Assembly (NCBI RefSeq): GCF_900200035.1
Contig: NZ_FZTC01000015.1
Coordinates: 124,001-188,000 of the forward strand
Length of the DNA: 64,000 bases
Origin: Klebsiella grimontii
GTDB taxonomy: Bacteria; Pseudomonadota; Gammaproteobacteria; Enterobacterales; Enterobacteriaceae
Direction: 5' to 3'
The notes below the pieces were generated by a model, which worked only from the letters and a program-made list of their open reading frames with translations, was not told where the DNA came from and did not search any database. Positions 57,557 to 64,000 of the stretch are shown piece after piece (within the stretch, counting starts at the first letter, position 1; each line of letters begins with the position of its first letter). Made by a program: the position numbers and the translations under genes.

Positions 57557-58755
57557 AGGCGATCCTCACCGTTGAGACTATGCAGTGTTTCATTAAAGAG
57601 CTGTTCCAGGCGCTGCTGCTGCGCCTCTTCCAGGGTTTCCAGCGCCAGACGGCGGGCGAAAACGTCCTCCACCTGCAGTTCGCTAAGGGTGACTCGCTGA
57701 ACGCCCGCCAGAATGCGATCGCGCTGGCTGCGGCTGCGGCGCACCAGCAGCACTTCTACCGGCAGCGTTTCGGTCTGGGCCTGGATTTTCCGTTGGATAT
57801 CATGCATATATTCATCGCTGGTGATTTCGATATCTAGCCATGCCGCGGGCTGCTGGTCGTTATTCTGCCATTGGTTCAACTGGGCGCTAACGCTGGCGAA
57901 ATCGCCCTTTAAGACCGCCAGAGGTTGGGTGATGGGCACGATCAGCGGCGTGACGTCCGTCAGGCGGCCAGCGCTAAAGGTCACCAGATTGACGCTTTTG
58001 CTTTTCCCTGTTTCGTCAAAGCTCAGCGCAATCGGGGAGCCACTGTAGCGAATATGCTCGCAGCCGCCGACCACCTGCGCCCGGTGAATATGGCCGAGCG
58101 CGATATAGTCGGCGGGCGGAAAGCGGTTCGCCGGGAAGGCGTCGAGGGTACCGATATAAATTTCGCGAACTGCGTCGCTTTTGCTGGCGCCGACGGTGGT
58201 TAAATGGCCGCTGGCGATAATCGGCAGCGCCCGGTCGCCGCGCAGTTCGCAGGCCTGCTGGTACTGCTGCTGGTAGTAGTCGCTGATGGCGTTGAGCAAC
58301 TGCTGCTGCTTCTCGCCGCTGGAGTGCCCGGCCTGGCTGGTCACCAGTTCACGCGGACGCAGGAACGGTACCGGGCAAAAAACCGCCCCCGGCGTACCGT
58401 CGCGCAGCGGCAGAATAAAGGGCGCGTGGCCGGCATTGGCCACCACCGTGGTTTTCAGGAACGCAAGAATGTCGCGCGACTCGTTTAGGGTGGCGACCGA
58501 ATCGTGGTTTCCCGCCAGCACCACCAGCCGACAGCCGGTCTGCTGCAGCTGAACGACAAAGCGGTTATACAGCTCGCGCGCGTAGCTCGGTGGCGAGCCG
58601 GTATCAAAAATATCGCCCGCGACAATAATGGCGTCAACATCATGCTCCTGCGCGCTGGCCAGCAGCCAGTCGAGAAACGCCTGATGTTCGGCGGCGCGAC
58701 TTTTGCTGTAAAAATTTTGCCCAAGATGCCAGTCAGAGGTGTGAAGGATGCGCAT
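57553..58755 (-). CDS. sbcD: SbcD, exonuclease subunit (Mre11-like)
   Basis: This 400-residue metallophosphoesterase is the nuclease part of SbcCD. The metal-binding motifs are HTSDWHLG (residues 5-12), [16 protein letters not shown] and ALGHIHRAQ. The start at 58755 matches the E. coli length; longer frames upstream cross an ERIC-like repeat and are rejected. It is divergent from phoB and first in the sbcDC operon. Confidence 0.97.
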   Translation of the reverse strand: MRILHTSDWHLGQNFYSKSRAAEHQAFLDWLLASAQEHDVDAIIVAGDIFDTGSPPSYARELYNRFVVQLQQTGCRLVVLAGNHDSVATLNESRDILAFLKTTVVANAGHAPFILPLRDGTPGAVFCPVPFLRPRELVTSQAGHSSGEKQQQLLNAISDYYQQQYQQACELRGDRALPIIASGHLTTVGASKSDAVREIYIGTLDAFPANRFPPADYIALGHIHRAQVVGGCEHIRYSGSPIALSFDETGKSKSVNLVTFSAGRLTDVTPLIVPITQPLAVLKGDFASVSAQLNQWQNNDQQPAAWLDIEITSDEYMHDIQRKIQAQTETLPVEVLLVRRSRSQRDRILAGVQRVTLSELQVEDVFARRLALETLEEAQQQRLEQLFNETLHSLNGEDRL

Positions 58756-58790
58756 AGTTGTTCCATAGCGAAAAAGCGTAAGCGGCATTA

Positions 58791-58904
58791 TATACCCGTC
58801 ATACTTCAAGTTGCTTATGTGTTGGCTACGCGCGCTCACCTCAACCATCTGGTTACCTGTGCTTGTGGGGCTGACGCTAAGCCACGTGAATTATTGAGAG
58901 GATA
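58791..58904. repeat. Degenerate ERIC-like intergenic repeat
   Basis: The left end TATACCCGTCATACTTCAAG, the GTTGGCTACGCGCGCTCACC segment and the right end with CGTGAATTATTGAGAGGATA match the outer parts of ERIC (IRU) elements; the centre is degenerate. It fills the space between sbcD and the phoB promoter. Confidence 0.6.
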
Positions 58905-58981
58905 ACGCCGCTCTTCGGTGAGTTAAGTCCGTGTCACAATGCGAAATCCGCGTTCATCTGGCGGTCTTTTTTTTCATAAAT

Positions 58982-58999
58982 CTGTCATAAATCTGACGC
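58982..58999 (+). promoter_or_regulatory. Pho box of phoB
   Basis: CTGTCATAAATCTGACGC matches the Pho box of E. coli phoB and is followed by CATAATGG as -10. It implies autoactivation of phoBR by PhoB. Confidence 0.9.
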
Positions 59000-59049
59000 A
59001 TAATGGCCGCGCACTTCTATACTGATGGCTAAAAAATACAGGGTAAATA

Positions 59050-59739
59050 ATGGCGAGAAGAATTCTGGTCGTTGAAGATGAAGCTCCAATCCGCGAAATG
59101 GTTTGCTTTGTTCTGGAGCAAAACGGCTTTCAGCCCGTCGAGGCGGAAGATTTTGACAGCGCGGTCAATCAGCTCAATGAACCCTGGCCTGATTTAATCC
59201 TCCTTGACTGGATGCTGCCGGGTGGATCGGGTCTGCAGTTTATTAAACAGCTCAAGCGAGAAGCGATGACCCGTGACATTCCGGTGGTGATGCTGACCGC
59301 CCGCGGCGAAGAGGAAGATCGCGTCCGCGGCCTGGAGACCGGTGCGGATGATTACATCACCAAGCCGTTTTCCCCGAAAGAGCTGGTGGCGCGGATTAAA
59401 GCCGTGATGCGGCGCATTTCGCCGATGGCGGTGGAAGAGGTGATTGAAATGCAGGGGCTGAGCCTCGACCCTTCTTCGCATCGCGTGATGACCGGCGAAA
59501 ATCCGCTGGATATGGGGCCGACGGAATTTAAATTATTACACTTCTTCATGACGCACCCTGAGCGGGTCTATAGCCGCGAACAGCTGCTGAATCACGTCTG
59601 GGGCACCAACGTATATGTAGAAGACAGAACGGTAGACGTGCATATTCGCCGTCTGCGCAAAGCGCTGGAACATAGCGGCCATGACCGGATGGTACAAACG
59701 GTTCGCGGTACGGGATATCGTTTCTCCGCCCGTTTCTGA
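59050..59739 (+). CDS. phoB: PhoB, phosphate response regulator
   Basis: This 229-residue regulator has a receiver domain (Asp10, Glu11, phospho-acceptor Asp53 in [10 protein letters not shown], Lys in [11 protein letters not shown]) and a C-terminal OmpR-type winged helix ([47 protein letters not shown]). It activates Pho boxes such as those before phoA and itself in this window. phoR follows by 21 bp. Confidence 0.98.
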   Translation: MARRILVVEDEAPIREMVCFVLEQNGFQPVEAEDFDSAVNQLNEPWPDLILLDWMLPGGSGLQFIKQLKREAMTRDIPVVMLTARGEEEDRVRGLETGADDYITKPFSPKELVARIKAVMRRISPMAVEEVIEMQGLSLDPSSHRVMTGENPLDMGPTEFKLLHFFMTHPERVYSREQLLNHVWGTNVYVEDRTVDVHIRRLRKALEHSGHDRMVQTVRGTGYRFSARF

Positions 59740-59760
59740 ATGCTGACAGGAGTGTGAACC

Positions 59761-61050
59761 GTGCTGGAACGGCTGTCATGGAAAAGGCTGGCGCTTGAGC
59801 TTTTCTTATGTTGTATCCCGGCCCTGATCCTCGGGGCGTTTTTAGGTCATCTGCCGTGGTTTTTATTGGCGGCAGTGACCGGTCTTCTTATCTGGCATTT
59901 CTGGAATCTGATGCGCCTGTCGTGGTGGCTGTGGGTCGACCGCAGCATGACGCCGCCGCCGGGTAGCGGCAGCTGGGAACCACTGCTGTACGGTCTGCAC
60001 CAGATGCAGATGCGTAATAAAAAGCGCCGCCGTGAGCTGGGAAGCCTGATTAAGCGCTTTCGCAGCGGGGCGGAGTCCCTGCCGGACGCGGTGGTGCTGA
60101 CCACCGAAGAAGGCGCGATGTTCTGGTGTAACGGCCTGGCCCAGCAGATCCTTAATCTGCGCTGGCCCGACGATAACGGGCAGAATATCCTCAACCTCCT
60201 GCGCTATCCTGAATTTGCTAATTACATGAAATACCGCGACTTTTCCAAGCCGCTCAATCTGGTGCTGAATAATGGCCGCCATCTGGAAATTCGCATGATG
60301 CCCTATAGCGACAAACAGCTGCTGATGGTGGCGCGCGATGTCACGCAGATGCACCAGTTGGAAGGGGCGCGGCGTAACTTTTTCGCCAACGTCAGCCATG
60401 AACTTCGCACGCCGTTAACGGTGCTGCAGGGGTATCTGGAGATGATGCAGGAGCAGGTGCTGGAAGGGGGAACGCGCGAAAAAGCGTTACACACCATGCG
60501 CGAACAAACCCAGCGTATGGAAGGCCTGGTGAAGCAACTGCTGACGCTGTCGCGCATTGAAGCCGCGCCGGTACTGGCGATGAACGATAAAATCGACGTG
60601 CCGATGATGCTGCGGGTCGTCGAGCGCGAGGCGCAAACGCTAAGCCAGCAGAAGCACGAGCTGCATTTTTCGGTCGATGACTCGCTAAAAGTGCTGGGTA
60701 ATGAGGAACAGCTGCGCAGCGCGATTTCCAACCTGGTGTATAACGCGGTCAACCATACGCCGGCGGGAACGGTGATTACCGTAACCTGGCAGCGGGCGCC
60801 GCACGGCGCGTTGTTCAGCGTCGAGGATAACGGGCCAGGCATCGCGCCGGAGCATATTCCGCGCCTGACCGAACGTTTCTACCGGGTGGATAAAGCGCGT
60901 TCGCGGCAAACCGGCGGCAGCGGGCTGGGGCTGGCGATTGTCAAACATGCCGTCAGCCATCACGATAGCCGCCTTGAGATCGAGAGCGCGGTCGGCAAAG
61001 GCACCCGCTTTAGCTTCTTATTACCGGAACGTTTAATTGCCAAAAATTAA
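59761..61050 (+). CDS. phoR: PhoR, phosphate sensor histidine kinase
   Basis: This 429-residue kinase has two N-terminal membrane segments ([21 protein letters not shown] and [15 protein letters not shown]), a PAS domain around residues 95-190, the phospho-acceptor His in [18 protein letters not shown], and the HATPase motifs ([35 protein letters not shown]). Start codon is GTG with CAGGAG upstream. Its main partners are PhoB and, elsewhere, PhoU/PstSCAB. Confidence 0.98.
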   Translation: MLERLSWKRLALELFLCCIPALILGAFLGHLPWFLLAAVTGLLIWHFWNLMRLSWWLWVDRSMTPPPGSGSWEPLLYGLHQMQMRNKKRRRELGSLIKRFRSGAESLPDAVVLTTEEGAMFWCNGLAQQILNLRWPDDNGQNILNLLRYPEFANYMKYRDFSKPLNLVLNNGRHLEIRMMPYSDKQLLMVARDVTQMHQLEGARRNFFANVSHELRTPLTVLQGYLEMMQEQVLEGGTREKALHTMREQTQRMEGLVKQLLTLSRIEAAPVLAMNDKIDVPMMLRVVEREAQTLSQQKHELHFSVDDSLKVLGNEEQLRSAISNLVYNAVNHTPAGTVITVTWQRAPHGALFSVEDNGPGIAPEHIPRLTERFYRVDKARSRQTGGSGLGLAIVKHAVSHHDSRLEIESAVGKGTRFSFLLPERLIAKN

Positions 61051-61082
61051 ACCCGGACGGGTGAGTGTCAGCATTCCTTGCC

Positions 61083-61106
61083 AATGACCAGCTTCGGCTG
61101 GTCATT
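61083..61106 (+). terminator. Terminator after phoR
   Basis: AATGACCAGC-TTCG-GCTGGTCATT is a perfect 10-bp stem with a UUCG tetraloop, followed by TTCG and T-rich sequence. Confidence 0.85.
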
Positions 61107-61468
61107 TTCGTTTGCAGCGCCATCACAGCTGCGTAATTAACGAACGTTAGCTGCTTTTTTGTTCGCATGATAAGCCAGATGTTTTCTATCCTTCTGGCTA
61201 ATGATGCTAATCATTAAAATAGAGTTAGCATAATCATCTGCTTTTGCGATCCCTCCTTGCTTTAAAACGTTATAAGCGTTTAAATTGCCCCCCTACGGTC
61301 GCAGACAGACTGTTTTTGCGTGGTAATTCAAAAAACTATTCTTTTCCACGCCGCTTTGGGAGCATATCCCGCTGAGTTTACTGACAATGGCCGCTGTATC
61401 ATCCCCAGGGGAAAGGCGCGGTATAAATCCGTTTTTACAACACCACATCCACAGGCTGTAATGAATTT
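61107..61468 (+). other. Intergenic region before brnQ
   Basis: About 360 bp of AT-rich sequence hold the brnQ promoter region; I saw no gene and no clear operator. It is long for a simple promoter, so a regulated leader is possible. Confidence 0.5.
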
Positions 61469-62788
61469 ATGACCCATCAGTTAAAATCTCGCGACATCAT
61501 TGCGTTGGGCTTTATGACCTTCGCGCTGTTCGTCGGCGCAGGCAATATTATCTTTCCTCCGATGGTTGGCTTACAGGCCGGCGAACACGTCTGGACCGCG
61601 GCTATTGGCTTTCTGATTACCGCCGTGGGTCTGCCGGTGCTAACGGTCGTGGCGCTGGCGAAGGTCGGCGGCGGCGTAGAGAGCCTGAGCACGCCGATTG
61701 GTAAAGTCGCCGGTATCCTGCTGGCGGTGGTCTGCTATCTTGCCGTTGGGCCGCTGTTCGCGACGCCGCGCACCGCCACCGTCTCTTTTGAAGTGGGGAT
61801 TGCGCCGCTGACCGGTGACGGCGCGCTGCCGCTGCTGATTTACAGCGTTATCTATTTTGCGCTGGTGATCCTCGTTTCGCTCTACCCGGGCAAACTGCTG
61901 GATACCGTGGGGAATTTCCTCGCGCCGCTGAAAATTATCGCCCTGATTATTCTTTCCGTTGCGGCCATCGTCTGGCCCGCCGGTCCGCTGAGCCACGCGA
62001 TGGAAGCCTACCGTACCGCGCCTTTCTCGAACGGTTTCGTCAACGGCTATTTGACTATGGATACCCTGGGCGCGATGGTCTTTGGTATCGTGATTGTCAA
62101 CGCCGCGCGTTCCCGCGGCGTGACCGAAGCCCGCCTGCTGACCCGCTACACCGTGTGGGCTGGCCTGATGGCCGGCGTGGGCCTGACGCTGCTGTACCTG
62201 GCGCTGTTCCGTTTAGGTTCAGATAGCGGCACGCTGGTTGAGCAATCCGCTAACGGCGCGGCGATTCTCCATGCTTACGTCCAGCATACCTTCGGCGGCG
62301 CGGGAAGCTTTATGCTGGCGGCGCTGATCTTTATCGCCTGTCTGGTGACGGCGGTGGGCCTGACCTGCGCCTGCGCGGAGTTTTTCGCCCAGTACCTGCC
62401 GTTCTCCTACCGTACGCTGGTGTTTATCCTCGGCCTGTTTTCGATGGCGGTTTCCAACCTCGGTCTGAGCCACCTGATTCAGATTTCGATTCCGGTGCTG
62501 ACGGCTATCTATCCGCCGTGTATCGCACTGGTTGTATTAAGCTTTACCCGCGGTTGGTGGCATAATTCGTCCCGCGTTATCGCCCCGGCAATGTTTATCA
62601 GCCTGATGTTTGGTATCATTGACGGCATTAAAGCGTCGGCGTTTGCAGATATTATGCCGTCCTGGACCGCGCGTCTGCCGCTGGCGGAGCAAGGTCTGGC
62701 CTGGCTGATGCCAACCGCCGTGATGGTGATTCTGGCCGTTATCTGGGATCGCGCAGCAGGACGTCAGGTGACTTCCAGCGCGCACTAA
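61469..62788 (+). CDS. brnQ: BrnQ, branched-chain amino acid:cation symporter
   Basis: This 439-residue inner-membrane transporter of the LIVCS family imports leucine, isoleucine and valine with sodium or protons. Motifs: the start [46 protein letters not shown], and [22 protein letters not shown]. Twelve hydrophobic segments are seen. It follows phoR as in E. coli and precedes proY. Confidence 0.97.
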   Translation: MTHQLKSRDIIALGFMTFALFVGAGNIIFPPMVGLQAGEHVWTAAIGFLITAVGLPVLTVVALAKVGGGVESLSTPIGKVAGILLAVVCYLAVGPLFATPRTATVSFEVGIAPLTGDGALPLLIYSVIYFALVILVSLYPGKLLDTVGNFLAPLKIIALIILSVAAIVWPAGPLSHAMEAYRTAPFSNGFVNGYLTMDTLGAMVFGIVIVNAARSRGVTEARLLTRYTVWAGLMAGVGLTLLYLALFRLGSDSGTLVEQSANGAAILHAYVQHTFGGAGSFMLAALIFIACLVTAVGLTCACAEFFAQYLPFSYRTLVFILGLFSMAVSNLGLSHLIQISIPVLTAIYPPCIALVVLSFTRGWWHNSSRVIAPAMFISLMFGIIDGIKASAFADIMPSWTARLPLAEQGLAWLMPTAVMVILAVIWDRAAGRQVTSSAH

Positions 62789-62810
62789 CCGACGCTTTAC
62801 ACAGGTGTTT

Positions 62811-62848
62811 AACCACGGGACTTCAGGTCCCGTGGTTTTTTGTTTTTT
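62811..62848 (+). terminator. Rho-independent terminator after brnQ
   Basis: AACCACGGGAC-TTCAG-GTCCCGTGGTT is an 11-bp perfect stem followed by a long T-rich run. Confidence 0.92.
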
Positions 62849-62900
62849 TGGTCACCCTCCTTTGTCCTTTGCCCCGCGAAGTCCAGAGGAGAAAAACGGC

Positions 62901-62921
62901 ATGGAACACGATGGAAAGTAG
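62901..62921 (+). CDS. Possible six-codon leader peptide overlapping the proY start
   Basis: GAGGAG lies 9 nt before this ATG, which opens MEHDGK and stops at 62921, inside the first codons of proY but in another frame. The real proY ATG (62911) lies about 19 nt after GAGGAG, too far for a good Shine-Dalgarno. Coupled re-initiation is possible. Confidence 0.3.
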   Translation: MEHDGK

Positions 62922-64000
62922 TAACAAGCTTAAGCGCGGGCTAAGTACCCGGCATATTCGCTTTATGGCGCTGGGGTCGGCAATCGGTACCGGCCTTTTC
63001 TATGGTTCGGCTGACGCGATTAAAATGGCGGGTCCGAGCGTTCTGTTGGCTTATATTATCGGCGGCGTCGCGGCCTACATTATTATGCGCGCGCTGGGCG
63101 AGATGTCGGTGCATAACCCGGCCGCCAGCTCGTTCTCGCGCTACGCGCAGGATTACCTTGGCCCGCTGGCGGGCTATATCACCGGCTGGACCTACTGTTT
63201 TGAAATTCTGATTGTCGCCATCGCCGACGTCACGGCCTTCGGCATCTATATGGGCGTCTGGTTTCCGGCGGTACCGCACTGGATTTGGGTGCTCAGCGTG
63301 GTCCTGATTATCTGCGCCGTCAACCTGATGAGCGTGAAGGTCTTCGGCGAGCTGGAGTTCTGGTTCTCCTTCTTCAAAGTCGCCACCATTATCATCATGA
63401 TCCTCGCCGGTTTCGGCATCATTATCTGGGGTATTGGCAACGGCGGGCAGCCGACCGGCATCCACAACCTGTGGAGCAACGGCGGCTTCTTCAGCAACGG
63501 CTGGCTGGGGATGGTGATGTCGCTGCAGATGGTGATGTTCGCTTACGGCGGCATTGAGATTATCGGTATCACCGCCGGCGAAGCGAAAGATCCGGAGAAA
63601 TCCATTCCGCGCGCCATTAACTCGGTGCCGATGCGTATCCTGGTGTTTTACGTGGGTACGCTGTTTGTGATTATGTCTATCTATCCGTGGAACCAGGTCG
63701 GGACCAACGGCAGCCCGTTCGTCTTAACCTTCCAGCATCTCGGCATCACTTTTGCCGCCAGCATCCTGAACTTTGTGGTGCTGACCGCTTCGCTGTCGGC
63801 GATTAACTCCGACGTCTTTGGCGTGGGGCGTATGCTGCACGGCATGGCGGAGCAGGGCAGCGCGCCGAAAATGTTCGCGAAAACTTCACGTCGCGGGGTG
63901 CCGTGGGTGACGGTGATGGTGATGACCATCGCGCTGCTGTTCGCGGTCTATCTTAACTATATTATGCCGGAGAACGTTTTCCTGGTGATCGCCTCGCTGG
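62911..64000 (+). CDS. proY: ProY, APC-family permease (C-terminus cut off)
   Basis: This gene runs off the window; 363 codons are present of about 457. It matches Pro[92 protein letters not shown] and [24 protein letters not shown]. It is a cryptic proline/histidine permease in E. coli and Salmonella. The start at 62911 follows family N-termini ([10 protein letters not shown]). Confidence 0.95.
   Translation, partial: MESSNKLKRGLSTRHIRFMALGSAIGTGLFYGSADAIKMAGPSVLLAYIIGGVAAYIIMRALGEMSVHNPAASSFSRYAQDYLGPLAGYITGWTYCFEILIVAIADVTAFGIYMGVWFPAVPHWIWVLSVVLIICAVNLMSVKVFGELEFWFSFFKVATIIIMILAGFGIIIWGIGNGGQPTGIHNLWSNGGFFSNGWLGMVMSLQMVMFAYGGIEIIGITAGEAKDPEKSIPRAINSVPMRILVFYVGTLFVIMSIYPWNQVGTNGSPFVLTFQHLGITFAASILNFVVLTASLSAINSDVFGVGRMLHGMAEQGSAPKMFAKTSRRGVPWVTVMVMTIALLFAVYLNYIMPENVFLVIASL

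Noticed and set aside
58756-58848. N-terminal extension of sbcD
   Set aside because: It would translate the ERIC-like repeat; the family start [12 protein letters not shown] is at 58755.

Overview
The window is chromosomal DNA of an enterobacterium. Gene content and order follow the Escherichia coli 6-9 minute region (ecp, mmuPM, tauABCD-hemB, ampH-sbmA-yaiW-yaiY-yaiZ-ddlA, iraP-phoA-psiF, proC-yaiI-aroL-yaiA-aroM-ppnP, rdgC-mak, sbcDC, phoBR-brnQ-proY), with insertions typical of Klebsiella/Raoultella. High GC, many GCCGGGTGGCGG-type REP elements and a GH28 polygalacturonase resembling the pehX marker of the Klebsiella oxytoca complex point there; species level is inference. No IS element, integrase, phage gene, tRNA, rRNA or CRISPR array was seen.

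Left part (1-15.5 kb), accessory metabolism: the end of the ecp fimbrial operon (ecpD partial, ecpE) and its terminator; a four-gene polar amino acid ABC importer; a five-gene Liv-type ABC importer of unknown substrate; an ethanolamine module without microcompartment genes (permease, eutB, eutC); a 150-bp intergenic repeat with inverted ends; and a frameshifted GH28 polygalacturonase gene. All genes after ecp lie on the minus strand.

Middle (15.7-31.4 kb): mmuP-mmuM with probable MetJ boxes; a minus-strand cluster of UhpA-, UhpB- and UhpC-like signalling genes directly followed by afuABC, an ABC importer whose family can take up sugar phosphates; tauABCD for sulfonate sulfur; and a two-domain acyltransferase resembling ornithine-lipid synthase OlsF.

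Right part (31.8-64 kb): mostly core genes, namely haem (hemB), cell wall (ampH, ddlA, an extensin-like protein), peptide uptake (sbmA-yaiW), an inserted mdtG-like exporter and a sugar-acid module (IdnO-like reductase, MFS permease, IdnR-like repressor with clustered GTTAC operators), iraP, phosphate genes (phoA, psiF, phoBR with Pho boxes), proline (proC), aromatic synthesis (aroL-yaiA-aroM with TyrR boxes), DNA maintenance (rdgC, sbcDC) and the transporters brnQ and proY (cut by the window edge). Compared with E. coli, dgcC is missing between psiF and proC, and a DUF4406 gene sits where araJ would be.

The strongest leads are the AfuABC-UhpABC-like regulon with a visible activator-type promoter, the OlsF-like gene, the stand-alone ethanolamine lyase module, and several intergenic DNA structures: the 150-bp repeat, the hairpin before iraP, and the repeated octamers beside the DUF4406 gene.
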